64,000 nucleotides of DNA. It comes from Thermobacillus sp. ZCTH02-B1 (GTDB lineage: Bacteria > Bacillota > Bacilli > Paenibacillales > Paenibacillaceae). How positions within the stretch are numbered: position 1 is the stretch's first letter; each line of letters begins with the position of its first letter. The position numbers and the translations under genes were made by a program. A model generated the notes under the pieces. That model saw only the letters and a list, made by a program, of their open reading frames with translations. It did not search any database and was not told the DNA's origin. Below, piece after piece: positions 36,146 through 44,828 of the stretch. The stretch covers positions 372,001-436,000 of the forward strand of contig NZ_LZRU01000009.1 in the NCBI RefSeq assembly GCF_002159085.1. Reading direction: 5' to 3'.

Positions 36146-36715
36146 TCAGTCGAGGATTTCGCCGACGTCGCCGGTCTTGACTCCCGCCGCGTTCGCTTCG
36201 TCCGTGTCGATGTGCATGTCCAGCGCGAACTGGTCCGAGACGCGCGCGATGACGTTCTCGAAAATGAGCCCGCGCTCGCCGCCGACCCGGACGCGCAGCC
36301 GCTGCTTGTCCCGGATGCCCCACTTCTCGGCGTCCGACGTGTGGAAATGGATGTGGCGCGCCGCGATGATGACGCCCTCCTCCACCGTCACCCGGCCCTT
36401 GGGACCCACGATCGTGATGCCCGGCGATCCCGCGATGTCGCCCGACTCGCGCACCGGCGGGTTCAGGCCGAGCGCGATCGCATCCGTGCGCGATATTTCG
36501 AGCTGCGTCTTCGGACGCGCCGGCCCGAGGATGCGGACCTTCGGGAAGCTTCCCTTCGGCCCGATCACCTCGACCGTCTCGTTCGCCGCAAACTGGCCGG
36601 GCTGGCTGAGCGGTTTCAGCACCGTCAGCTCCGCCCCTTCGCCGAACAGGGCGGCGATATGCTCCTTCGTCAGATGGATATGACGGGCCGATACGCCGAT
36701 CGGCACTTGTTTCAT
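36146..36715 (-). CDS. pduL: PduL-type phosphate acyltransferase
   Basis: Transfers acyl groups between CoA and phosphate (propionyl- or acetyl-phosphate). The 189-residue protein has two PduL domains with zinc-binding histidines in SARHIHLTKEH (about 9-19) and AARHIHFHTSD (about 120-130). ATG 36713-36715 has AAAGGATG before it; an ATG three codons upstream is too close to that site. No microcompartment or propanediol genes are present, so it more likely acts in free acyl-phosphate metabolism. It lies 111 bases before miaB, which has its own promoter. Confidence 0.9.
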   Translation of the reverse strand: MKQVPIGVSARHIHLTKEHIAALFGEGAELTVLKPLSQPGQFAANETVEVIGPKGSFPKVRILGPARPKTQLEISRTDAIALGLNPPVRESGDIAGSPGITIVGPKGRVTVEEGVIIAARHIHFHTSDAEKWGIRDKQRLRVRVGGERGLIFENVIARVSDQFALDMHIDTDEANAAGVKTGDVGEILD

Positions 36716-36766
36716 CGGACTCATCCTTTCCCGACGGATTTCTGTGAATGGCGCTGACCCTTCCAT

Positions 36767-37074
36767 TTTACTGTATACCGACCGCCCGGGCGAGGCCTGT
36801 GACGGACGTCACGTTCCCCGCCGCGGCCTGCGGCCGGCGTTCGGCTTACCCGGGGCCTGCGGAGGGTCGCACTCCCCGGCAGCCTGCCGGGAGTCGCATT
36901 TCTCCAGCAGCCTGCTAGAGCGTTCCCGCGGCCTGCGGATTCGTCCGCTCGCCTCCCGCGGCAAGTGACGGGCGATGACGGGCGAGGCGCTCGCCTCCGT
37001 TCCGGCGGAAGGCGCAGGGCGCGCGAGACGACGAAGGGCACGCGGCCGAACCGGCCGCATGCCCCGCATGCCGA
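36767..37074. repeat. GC-rich gap with a GCCTGC imperfect repeat
   Basis: Between korB and pduL. At about 36824-36950 GCCTGC recurs five times in imperfect units of 23-32 bases, each GCCTGC centred in a small inverted repeat (for example CCCCGGCAGCCTGCCGGG). No gene is seen. A hairpin close to korB is listed separately. Confidence 0.5.
37036..37064 (-). terminator. Hairpin downstream of korB
   Basis: GGGCA plus GCGGCC pair with GGCCGC plus TGCCC with one mismatch. The T tract on the minus strand is poor (CCTTCGTCG). Confidence 0.45.
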
Positions 37075-37941
37075 TCAGTAGAATTCCGCCACCAGTTCCT
37101 CGAATGCTTCCCGGCTCAGGCGCACATCCTGACGAGCCAGCCCCTCTTCCCGGAACCCCGGGATCAGCTCCTCGTAAGGCTTGCGCGTCGTGTCGCGATA
37201 GATCAGGCCGGTCAGCAGGCCGCCCGTCTCCATGATCTTGTTCATCGCGGCGACGCGGTTCGTCGGATCGTAATCCGGGAACTGGTCGAGATTGACGATG
37301 TTCTCCTTGAACCAATCGTACGTGTTCACCTTGTTGAACGTGACGCACGGGCTGAACACGTTGATGAGCGCGAATCCCTTGTGCTTGATGCCTTCCTCGA
37401 TCAGCGACGTAAGCTGCTTCAGATCGCTCGAGAACGACTGGGCGACGAAGGTCGCGCCGGCCGCCATCGCGATCTCGAGCGGAGACAGGGGAGACTCGAT
37501 CGAGCCGTGCGGCGTCGATTTCGTCTTGAAGCCGAAGCCGCTGCGCGGCGACGTCTGGCCCTTCGTCAAGCCGTAGATTTGGTTGTCCATGACGATGTAC
37601 GTGATGTCGAGGTTGCGACGGATCGCATGGACCGTATGCGCCATGCCGATGGCGAAACCGTCGCCGTCGCCGCCGGCCGCGATGACCGTCAGTTCCCGGT
37701 TCGCGAGCTTGACGCCCTGGGCGATCGGCAGCGCGCGGCCGTGGATGCCGTGGAAACCGTACGCGTTGATGTAACCGGAGATCCGGCCCGAGCAGCCGAT
37801 GCCGGAGATGATCGCGACCTGTTCCGGCTCGAGCCCGACGTTCGCGCACGCGCGCTGGATCGCGGCCTGCACCGAGAAATCGCCGCAGCCGGGACACCAG
37901 TTCGGCTTGACGTTGTTGCGGAAATCTTTGAAGGTCGCCAT
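37075..37941 (-). CDS. korB: 2-oxoacid:ferredoxin oxidoreductase, beta subunit
   Basis: Thiamine pyrophosphate-binding subunit of an enzyme that oxidatively decarboxylates 2-oxoacids (likely 2-oxoglutarate) with ferredoxin. The 288-residue protein has NWCPGCGDFSV (14-24) and the GDGDGFAIG...DNQIYGLTKGQTSP diphosphate-binding stretch (about 91-130). It starts 3 bases after the korA stop. Substrate is inferred from similarity to Bacillus KorAB-type enzymes. Confidence 0.93.
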   Translation of the reverse strand: MATFKDFRNNVKPNWCPGCGDFSVQAAIQRACANVGLEPEQVAIISGIGCSGRISGYINAYGFHGIHGRALPIAQGVKLANRELTVIAAGGDGDGFAIGMAHTVHAIRRNLDITYIVMDNQIYGLTKGQTSPRSGFGFKTKSTPHGSIESPLSPLEIAMAAGATFVAQSFSSDLKQLTSLIEEGIKHKGFALINVFSPCVTFNKVNTYDWFKENIVNLDQFPDYDPTNRVAAMNKIMETGGLLTGLIYRDTTRKPYEELIPGFREEGLARQDVRLSREAFEELVAEFY

Positions 37942-37944
37942 CGG

Positions 37945-39678
37945 TCATTTCATCTCCTTGCAAGCTTTGTACACTTCGGCGGGCAGGAACGGCGTGCCGT
38001 CGTACTTCAGCACGCTCCGGATCTTGTCGGCGCCGCCGACATGCAGCTTGATCTGGTTCGCAAGCTGCGCGGTCGCGTTGTGCTCGATGACAATGACCGT
38101 CTTCGCCGACTGGATGTGGGGTTTGAGCTCTTCCGCCGGGAACGGCGCGATCTGCCGGATCGTGATGTGGTTTGACGTGATGCCGTCCGCCGCGAGACGC
38201 TCGCGCGCCTCGTCGATCGTGCCGCCGGTCGAACCCATGCCGATGATGAGGAGATCCGGCACCTCATGCGGCGCGTCGACCCGGATCGCTTCGCGGATCC
38301 TGAGGCCTTTGAGCTTGCTCAGCCGTTTGTCCATCATCCTGCGGCGGTTCACCGCGTTCTCGTTCGGCCGGCCTTCCTCGTCGTGCTCGACGCCGGTCAC
38401 ATGGTGCAGGCCGCCCTTCTCGCCGGGCAGGACGCGCGGCGAAATGCCGTCCTCCGTGAATGCGTATCGCTTGAACAGCTTGTTCTCCTCGAGCGGCGGC
38501 AGATTCGAGACGAGCTTGCCGCGCCGGATCTCGACCCGGTCGTAATCCAGCGGCTCACAGGATTGCTTGCCGAGCGAGAGCTGCAGGTCCGTCATGACGA
38601 TGACCGGAACCTGATACTCTTCGGCTATGTTGAACGCCTCGATCATGTCGTAGAAGCAATCCTCGATCGTGGCCGGCGCGATGACGACCTTCGGGATTTC
38701 GCCGTGCGTGCCGTACACCAGCGCGTTCAGGTCGGACTGTTCTTGCTTCGTCGGCAGGCCGGTCGACGGACCGCCGCGCTGCGTGTCGACGATGACGAGC
38801 GGCGTCTCGGTCATGCCCGCGAGGCCGATCGCCTCCATCATGAGCGAGAGCCCCGGGCCCGCCGACGCGGTCATCGCGCGCACGCCGGCGTAGTTCGCGC
38901 CGATCGCCATCGTGACGGCGGCGATTTCATCCTCGGTCTGCACGACCGTGCCGCCGAACTTCGGCAGCTTCTTGATCATATATTCCATTATCTCGGAAGC
39001 CGGTGTGATCGGATAGGCGGACATGAGCCGGCATCCCGCGGCAATGGCGCCGAGGCCGATCGCCTCGTTGCCGATGATGAACAGCTTCTTCTTGCCGTCC
39101 GCGGGCTCCAGCCGGAATTCCTCCAGCGGTCCTCCGGCCTGCTCCAGGATGTACGCGGCGCCGCGGCGTACCGCTTCGATGTTCTTCTCCACGATGGCCG
39201 GGCCCTTGCGGCCGAACTCCTCTTCCACCGCCTTGTTGAACACGTCGAGCGGCAGTCCGAGCAGCGCCCAGGACGCGCCGGACGCGACCATGTTCTTCAT
39301 GAGCGAGGTACCGAGCTCCTCGGCGATGGCCGTGATCGGCACGGCGAACAGCCGCGCGTCGACGCCTTCCGGAACCTTCGGATCGAACTTGGCGTCCGCC
39401 ACGATGACGCCGCCCTTGCGCAATTCGCGCGCGTTCAGATCGATCGTCTCCTGGTCGAAGGCGACCAGGATGTCGAGATCGTCCGAAATCGCCCGCTTCG
39501 GCGTCGTGCTGATCCTGAGCTTGTTGTTCGTGTGGCCGCCCTTGATCCGCGACGAGAAATGCCGGTACCCGTACAGATAATACCCGAGCCGGTTCAACGC
39601 GGTCGAGAAGATCCGGTCGGTGCTCTCAACGCCTTCCCCTTGCTGTCCTCCGATCTTCCAAGACAACTGACTGATCAA
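37945..39678 (-). CDS. korA: 2-oxoacid:ferredoxin oxidoreductase, alpha subunit
   Basis: Fused gamma-alpha subunit of 577 residues: N-terminal gamma domain with WKIGGQQGEGVES and HFSSRIKGGHTNN, then the pyrimidine-binding domain (NEAIGLGAIAAGCRLMSAYPITPASEI, TEDEIAAVTMAIGANYAG) and a transketolase C-like end. TTG 39676-39678 is taken as the start because GGGGAG lies 8 bases before it; the ATG three codons upstream (39685-39687) almost touches that site. Operon with korB. The dipeptidase gene lies upstream, 186 bases away. Confidence 0.92.
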   Translation of the reverse strand: MISQLSWKIGGQQGEGVESTDRIFSTALNRLGYYLYGYRHFSSRIKGGHTNNKLRISTTPKRAISDDLDILVAFDQETIDLNARELRKGGVIVADAKFDPKVPEGVDARLFAVPITAIAEELGTSLMKNMVASGASWALLGLPLDVFNKAVEEEFGRKGPAIVEKNIEAVRRGAAYILEQAGGPLEEFRLEPADGKKKLFIIGNEAIGLGAIAAGCRLMSAYPITPASEIMEYMIKKLPKFGGTVVQTEDEIAAVTMAIGANYAGVRAMTASAGPGLSLMMEAIGLAGMTETPLVIVDTQRGGPSTGLPTKQEQSDLNALVYGTHGEIPKVVIAPATIEDCFYDMIEAFNIAEEYQVPVIVMTDLQLSLGKQSCEPLDYDRVEIRRGKLVSNLPPLEENKLFKRYAFTEDGISPRVLPGEKGGLHHVTGVEHDEEGRPNENAVNRRRMMDKRLSKLKGLRIREAIRVDAPHEVPDLLIIGMGSTGGTIDEARERLAADGITSNHITIRQIAPFPAEELKPHIQSAKTVIVIEHNATAQLANQIKLHVGGADKIRSVLKYDGTPFLPAEVYKACKEMK

Positions 39679-39829
39679 ACTGTCCATCTCCCCGATTCGG
39701 TCATTCGCTAGGTTTCGACACGGCCGCAGATAATAAATTTTTTTCTCTGCGATCAAATAAATTTTATGTCCGACCGTTCACATTTGCAAGCCATTTCAGG
39801 CAATTCTCGCATAGTTCTTTTCGAACGAA

Positions 39830-39850
39830 TCGATATCGTTCCGATATCGA
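39830..39850. other. Perfect inverted repeat between dipeptidase and korA
   Basis: TCGATATCG-TTC-CGATATCGA, 9-bp arms and 3-base loop, in an AT-richer stretch. No T run follows on the minus strand. It could be an operator for korAB or a weak terminator of the dipeptidase gene. Confidence 0.5.
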
Positions 39851-39864
39851 ATCCGGAAGCCGCA

Positions 39865-40806
39865 TCAGGCGGGCGGAAGCTGATTCGACAAGAATCGGAA
39901 AGCGTTTCCGCACGCGATCGCATCCGCCGTCTCCTCTCCGTATCGCGCGGCCAGCATCTCCAGAAACGCCGCCGTCCCGCCCGGGCCCTCAAGCCCCGGA
40001 ATGTGGCGGTCGATTCCGTCGTAGTCGGAGCCGATTGCAAGATGATCCCTGCCGCCGAGTTCCAGCACCTTCTCGATGTGCGGAATCAGGTCCTCCGGCC
40101 CGTTCGGCTCCCCGTCCCGGACGAACCAGGGAACGAACGTCAGGCCGATCAGGCCGCCCGATTCGATGATCGCGCGGATCTGGCCGTCGGAGAGATTGCG
40201 GGGATGATCGCAGACCGATCGGACGTTGGAATGGGATGCGACGACCGGACGTCCGCCCGTTTCGAGGGTCTCCCAGAACGCGCGCTCGGACAGGTGCGAC
40301 ACGTCCACTATTATGCCCAGCTCATGGCAAGCCCTAACCAGCTCGCGTCCGGCACGCGTAAGCCCGCCGCCGCGCGGCTCCATGACGCCGTCGGCCGCCC
40401 AGTTCGCGTCGTTCCACGTCAGGCCGAGCATGCGCAGGCCGAGACGGTGCAGCAGGCGGAGCGCGGCGAGGCTGCCCTCCAGTCCTTCCGCGCCCTCCAG
40501 CGCGAGCAGCGCCCCCGGACGCCCGGGACCGCAGACGGCGAGATCCTCCCGCGTGCGGACAAGCGTCACGTTCGGCCGGGACAGCACATGCCGATAGAAG
40601 GCGTCGACCGCCGCCGCAACCGAAAGAAACGTCTGCGGCACGCGCTTCGGCAGCCAGACGGCAAACGTCTGCAGGACGGCGCCCGCTTCGGTCAGACCTT
40701 CATGGGTGACGTCGAGCCCGTCCGATCCCGGGCCGCCGAAGGCGGCCGCCTCCCCCGTGAGCAGCTTCGCCAGCACATCGCAATGCAAATCCGCAAATGT
40801 CCGCAA
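39865..40806 (-). CDS. Membrane dipeptidase family (M19) peptidase
   Basis: Zinc dipeptidase of the renal dipeptidase family, 313 residues. Metal and active-site pattern visible: DLHCDVL (6-12; HxD), ALEGAEGL (Glu), VASHSNVRSVCDHPRNL (His pair) and IGSDYDGI (Asp). There is no signal peptide, so it is probably cytoplasmic. It lies between spoVS and korAB; in B. subtilis other genes (tdh, kbl) follow spoVS. Confidence 0.92.
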   Translation of the reverse strand: MRTFADLHCDVLAKLLTGEAAAFGGPGSDGLDVTHEGLTEAGAVLQTFAVWLPKRVPQTFLSVAAAVDAFYRHVLSRPNVTLVRTREDLAVCGPGRPGALLALEGAEGLEGSLAALRLLHRLGLRMLGLTWNDANWAADGVMEPRGGGLTRAGRELVRACHELGIIVDVSHLSERAFWETLETGGRPVVASHSNVRSVCDHPRNLSDGQIRAIIESGGLIGLTFVPWFVRDGEPNGPEDLIPHIEKVLELGGRDHLAIGSDYDGIDRHIPGLEGPGGTAAFLEMLAARYGEETADAIACGNAFRFLSNQLPPA

Positions 40807-40855
40807 GCCGTTCCGTCGCTCCTTTCAGCGGTTTCCGTATCCGCCTCGCGGCAGC

Positions 40856-40885
40856 AAAAAAACCCGTTTACGGGCGTAAACGAGT
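40856..40885 (-). terminator. Terminator after spoVS
   Basis: CGTTTAC/GTAAACG stem (40865-40871 with 40876-40882), followed on the minus strand by a run of seven Ts (40856-40862). Confidence 0.85.
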
Positions 40886-40955
40886 CGCATGGAATTCCAT
40901 TCACTCTCCCCTCGGATAGGGCGAGCGTATTTTATATTGATATTTGATGATCCGA

Positions 40956-41216
40956 TCAGCGCGGTTCAACGATCAGCTTGATGGCCGTACGGTCTTCCCC
41001 GTCAATCACAATGTCGGTGAAGGCCGGAATACAGATCAGATCCATCCCGCTGGGCGCGACGAACCCCCGGGCGATTGCCACCGCCTTTACCGCCTGGTTC
41101 AGCGCACCAGCCCCGATTGCCTGCAACTCTGCGCATCCGCGTTCACGCAATACGCCCGCCAATGCGCCTGCGACAGCATTTGGATTGGACTTTGCTGAAA
41201 CCTTTAATACCTCCAT
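40956..41216 (-). CDS. spoVS: Stage V sporulation protein S
   Basis: Small Alba-like protein (86 residues, the normal length) needed for late sporulation stages in B. subtilis. The sequence is highly conserved: MEVLKVSAKSNPNAVAGALA, AIGAGALNQAVKAVAIARG, CIPAFTDIVIDGEDRTAIKL. ATG 41214-41216 with AGGAGG 9 bases upstream. A sigma-H-like promoter lies 50 bases upstream, in line with early sporulation expression. Confidence 0.97.
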   Translation of the reverse strand: MEVLKVSAKSNPNAVAGALAGVLRERGCAELQAIGAGALNQAVKAVAIARGFVAPSGMDLICIPAFTDIVIDGEDRTAIKLIVEPR

Positions 41217-41262
41217 CGTGAAGTACCTCCTCGGGAATGATGGATGGAATCCACTATTCATC

Positions 41263-41290
41263 TTATTCGAGAAGGGTCCAAAAATTCCTG
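41263..41290 (-). promoter_or_regulatory. Sigma-H-like promoter for spoVS
   Basis: Minus strand GCAGGAATT (-35 type RNAGGAWWW) and CGAATAA (-10 type GAATWW) about 10-12 bases apart. spoVS is a known sigma-H gene in B. subtilis. Confidence 0.55.
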
Positions 41291-41347
41291 CTCTTGTACA
41301 CACACTTTGCACAATGTTCCGAATAGAGAGACAATTTCCGCGGCAAA

Positions 41348-41367
41348 GGCGCACCCCGAGGTGCGCC
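41348..41367 (-). terminator. Hairpin after ymdB
   Basis: GGCGCACC/GGTGCGCC stem with a 4-base loop, 28 bases after the ymdB stop; followed by TTTGCC on the minus strand, a weak T tract. Confidence 0.5.
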
Positions 41368-41395
41368 CGTTCACGCTTTATCGCATATCATGCGG

Positions 41396-42193
41396 CTATC
41401 CCAACATCAGCCATTCGTCCTCCGTCAGGCGGATTTTCGTGATCGATTTCGCCTTGCCGGTCGCGTCGTCGATCTCCGCCACCACGGCGTGAAACTGCCA
41501 CTTCCCCTCGTCGACCGTAAAGCGCGACGGAAGCTGCGTCAGAAAACGGTATTCGACGCTCGACCGCTCCATCCCGAGGATGCCGTCCCGGGAACCGACC
41601 ATTCCGACATCGGTGATGCAGGCCGTTCCGCCGGGCAGGATCCGCTCGTCGTTTGTCTGCACGTGCGTATGCGTGCCGACGACAACCGACGCCCGGCCGT
41701 CCAGATACCAGGCCATCGCGATTTTCTCCGACGTCGCCTCCGCATGGAAATCGACGAGAATGCAGGGCGTCTGCTTCCTGAGCTTGTCGATCCACTCATT
41801 GGCGGCACGGAACGGGCAGTCGAGCGGCGGCAGGAACGTTCGCCCCTGCAGATTGAGGATGCCGAGCGTCTTGCCGTTCGCCTTCACGATCGTCGCCCCC
41901 CTGCCGGGCGCTCCGGGCGGGAAATTCGCCGGACGCACGAGGCGCGGCTCTTCGTCGATCCATTCGAAGATATCCTTGTTGTCCCAGGTATGATTGCCCA
42001 TGGTGATCGCGTGCACGCCGATATCGAAAAATTCCCGCGCGATCGCCGACGTGATGCCCCGGCCGTGCGCCGCGTTCTCGCCGTTGACCACGATCAGATG
42101 CGGACGGTATTTGCTCTCCAGCGACGGCAGCACCTGCTTCAAGGCGGCCCGGCCCGTGCTTCCGACGATGTCGCCGATGAAGAGGACAATCAT
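41396..42193 (-). CDS. ymdB: YmdB family 2',3'-cyclic nucleotide phosphodiesterase
   Basis: Metallophosphoesterase (TIGR00282 family, 265 residues). In B. subtilis YmdB affects biofilm and motility switching and the levels of many transcripts. Metal-binding motifs visible: GDIVGSTGR (7-15), NGENAAHGRG (37-46), MGNHTWDN (65-72), DFHAEATSEK (about 148) and GTHTHVQT (about 173). It is 123 bases downstream of rny, the RNase Y gene, as in B. subtilis. Confidence 0.95.
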   Translation of the reverse strand: MIVLFIGDIVGSTGRAALKQVLPSLESKYRPHLIVVNGENAAHGRGITSAIAREFFDIGVHAITMGNHTWDNKDIFEWIDEEPRLVRPANFPPGAPGRGATIVKANGKTLGILNLQGRTFLPPLDCPFRAANEWIDKLRKQTPCILVDFHAEATSEKIAMAWYLDGRASVVVGTHTHVQTNDERILPGGTACITDVGMVGSRDGILGMERSSVEYRFLTQLPSRFTVDEGKWQFHAVVAEIDDATGKAKSITKIRLTEDEWLMLG

Positions 42194-42252
42194 GCGTTGC
42201 GTTCCCTCCCGGACGCCGTACGGCCGGCGCCCCGACTCATATTCTGCGCAAG

Positions 42253-42280
42253 AGAGCGGCTGGGATGTACCAGCCGCTCT
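42253..42280 (-). other. Hairpin between rny and ymdB
   Basis: An 11-bp perfect stem (42253-42263 with 42270-42280) without a T run on the minus strand. It could be a partial terminator or an RNA processing/stability element. Confidence 0.5.
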
Positions 42281-42316
42281 CCGGTTCGCCCAATGGCGGG
42301 CTCGTTCGCGTATTCC

Positions 42317-43855
42317 TTACTTTGCGTATTCCACGGCGCGCGTCTCGCGAATGACCGTGACCTTGATATGGCCCGGATAATCGAGTTCCGCCTCGATCTT
42401 CTTCGTGATCTCGCGCGCCAACCGGTACGCTTCGAGGTCGTCGATCTTGTCCGGCTGCACCATGACGCGAACTTCGCGTCCTGCCTGGATGGCGTACGAT
42501 TTCTCGACGCCTTCGAACGATTCCGTGATTTGTTCGAGCTTCTCAAGCCGCTTGATGTACGCCTCGAGCGTCTCGCGGCGCGCGCCGGGACGGGCCGCGG
42601 ACAGCGCGTCCGCCGCGCCGACCAGCATCGCGATCACGGAAGTCGCCTCCGTATCGCCGTGGTGCGAAGCCACGCTGTTGATGACGACCGGGTGTTCCTT
42701 GTACTTCTTCGTCAGCTCGACACCGATCTCGACATGAGAACCTTCCACTTCGTGGTCCAGCGCTTTGCCGATGTCGTGCAGAAGACCCGCCCGCCGTGCC
42801 AGCATGACGTCTTCGCCGAGCTCGGCGGCCATCAGGCCGGCCAGATAGGCCACTTCGATCGAGTGCTTCAGGACGTTCTGGCCATAGCTGGTGCGGTAGC
42901 GCAGGCGGCCGAGGATCTTGATCAGGTCCGGATGCAGTCCGTGGACGCCGACCTCGAACGTCGCCTGCTCGCCGTATTCGCGGATCCGCTCGTCGATCTC
43001 CTTCCGGGATTTCTCGACCATTTCCTCGATCCGCGCCGGGTGGATGCGGCCGTCCGCCACCAGCTTCTCCAGCGCGGTGCGCGCGATCTCGCGGCGGATC
43101 GGATCAAACCCGGACAGGATGACCGCTTCCGGCGTGTCGTCGATGATGAGATCGATGCCGGTGAGCGTCTCCAGCGCGCGGATGTTGCGGCCTTCGCGGC
43201 CGATGATGCGGCCCTTCATCTCCTCGTTCGGCAGCGCGACGACCGACACCGTCGTCTCCGCGACATGGTCGGCCGCGCACCGCTGGATCGCGAGCGCAAT
43301 GATGTTCTTGGCCTTCTTCTCCGCTTCCTCCCTGGCCTGCTGTTCGATGTCCTTGATCAGCTGGGCCGTCTCGTGGCGGATCTCCTTCTCGACATTCGAC
43401 AGGATGATCTGTCTGGCTTCTTCGGAAGTCAGGTTGGAGATGCGCTCCAACTCCTGCACCTGTTGTCGGTAAAGCGCGTCAATTTGCTCCTGCGTTTCCT
43501 CGATTCGCTTCTCTTTGTTGGCCAACTGCTCTTCCTTGCGCTCCAGTGCTTCGAGCTTGCGGTCCAGCGATTCCTCCTTCTGCTGCAGCCGCCGTTCCAG
43601 GCGCTGCAATTCGTTCCGGCGCTCTCGCGTTTCCCTTTCCGCTTCGGCCCGGATTCTGTGTACTTCGTCTTTCGCCTCGAGGATCGTCTCCTTCTTCAGC
43701 GCGTCGGCTTCCTTGCGTGCGTTCTCCAGGATCTGCTCGGCAGCCTTTTCCGCGCTTGCGATTTTCGCTTCGGCGATCGATTTCCGTACCCAATAGCCAA
43801 CGCCAAAACCTGCTGCGCCAACAACGAGAACGATCGGGAGCCAGATTTCGAGCAT
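42317..43855 (-). CDS. rny: Ribonuclease Y
   Basis: Membrane-anchored endoribonuclease that starts mRNA decay. The 512-residue protein has an N-terminal membrane helix (4-22), a long coiled coil (about 30-190, rich in Glu/Lys/Arg), a KH domain ([19 protein letters not shown], about 215-233) and an HD domain ([17 protein letters not shown], about 353-369). The start has GGGGAGGTGAGAGG upstream. Its partner-complex gene ricA is also in this window. Confidence 0.97.
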   Translation of the reverse strand: MLEIWLPIVLVVGAAGFGVGYWVRKSIAEAKIASAEKAAEQILENARKEADALKKETILEAKDEVHRIRAEAERETRERRNELQRLERRLQQKEESLDRKLEALERKEEQLANKEKRIEETQEQIDALYRQQVQELERISNLTSEEARQIILSNVEKEIRHETAQLIKDIEQQAREEAEKKAKNIIALAIQRCAADHVAETTVSVVALPNEEMKGRIIGREGRNIRALETLTGIDLIIDDTPEAVILSGFDPIRREIARTALEKLVADGRIHPARIEEMVEKSRKEIDERIREYGEQATFEVGVHGLHPDLIKILGRLRYRTSYGQNVLKHSIEVAYLAGLMAAELGEDVMLARRAGLLHDIGKALDHEVEGSHVEIGVELTKKYKEHPVVINSVASHHGDTEATSVIAMLVGAADALSAARPGARRETLEAYIKRLEKLEQITESFEGVEKSYAIQAGREVRVMVQPDKIDDLEAYRLAREITKKIEAELDYPGHIKVTVIRETRAVEYAK

Positions 43856-44011
43856 CCTCTCACCTCCCCGTTCTCAACAAAGCCGAAGCCATGGATCCTG
43901 TTTCGGTTGTAAACCGGCGGGCCACCGTCAGTTTCGGTTCATGTCGAATGGGATCGGATCGAATCAATTTCTGGAAAAAAATCGATTTAAAAAAAGAAGG
44001 AATACAGAATC

Positions 44012-44041
44012 ATTTTAGCTTTTGCGAAAATCGATTGTCAA
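44012..44041 (-). promoter_or_regulatory. Sigma-A promoter for rny
   Basis: TTGACA (44036-44041), 18 bases, TAAAAT (44012-44017) on the minus strand. It gives a leader of about 150 bases, AT-rich compared with the surroundings. Confidence 0.75.
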
Positions 44042-44060
44042 GGAGACCCCCCGCGCCCTG

Positions 44061-44723
44061 TCAGTCCTCGAACGGAAGGACGTCCTCCGCGTCCGCCCCG
44101 TCTCCGGCCGCCGCACGCACCGCCTCGCGTACGACGCCGCCGGCATACCCCCGGCGGAAGAGATACTGCGCGAGCTTGCGCACGCGGTCCCGGCGCTCGC
44201 CCTTGAGCGCAGGCCATTTCCGGAGCGCCGCCTCGATCGCGGCCCGGCGCTCCGTCTCCGGATCGAGGCCGCCGATCGCCTCGTCCGCCGTTTTCCGGCT
44301 GACGCCCCGCCGGATCAGCTCGCTGCGGATCAGGTTTCTACCTTTATAATGGTTTTCCGCCCGCCTGCGCGCGAATTCCGCCGCAAACCGGCCGTCGTCG
44401 AGCCAGCCGTCCCGCTCGAGCGCGTCCAGCGCCGCCCTGGATACCGGTTCGGCAAATCCGCGGCGCTTGAGGTACAGCTCCAGCTCCCGGCGGGTGCGCC
44501 CGCTCCGGCCGAGGATCGCCAGCGCGGTGCGGCGCGCTTCGTCCTCGTCCGCCTCGCGACGAATGTCGGCGAGGCGTTCCGCATCCAGCACCGCTCCCTT
44601 GAGCAGACGGTGACGGATCAGCACATCCTCGCGCACGGCAAGGACCGGTTCGTCTTCTCCTTCGCAATAAACGAGATAACGGCCTGAAGCGTCCCGTTCG
44701 ACCGCACGCACTTTCAGCGGCAT
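44061..44723 (-). CDS. recX: Regulatory protein RecX
   Basis: Modulates RecA filaments. 220 residues, with three-helix repeats typical of RecX (RRELELYLKRRGF, LERDGWLDDGRFAAEFARRRAENHYKG, IRSELIRRGVS). It ends just before the rny promoter and lies 105 bases after recA in the same direction. Confidence 0.9.
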   Translation of the reverse strand: MPLKVRAVERDASGRYLVYCEGEDEPVLAVREDVLIRHRLLKGAVLDAERLADIRREADEDEARRTALAILGRSGRTRRELELYLKRRGFAEPVSRAALDALERDGWLDDGRFAAEFARRRAENHYKGRNLIRSELIRRGVSRKTADEAIGGLDPETERRAAIEAALRKWPALKGERRDRVRKLAQYLFRRGYAGGVVREAVRAAAGDGADAEDVLPFED

Positions 44724-44828
44724 GAACGATCCTCCCCGAAAACGAATGCGGGCATCCGATCCGCCGGATCGGAGCCGCCCTCCCCACGGAAGGCGCCCGC
44801 CCGATCCGGCGGAAGGTGCCCGCTTCGA

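Noticed and set aside
36767-37074. CRISPR-like repeat in the korB-pduL gap
   Set aside because: The repeated core is only six bases and unit lengths vary from 23 to 32; there are no conserved repeats or cas genes.
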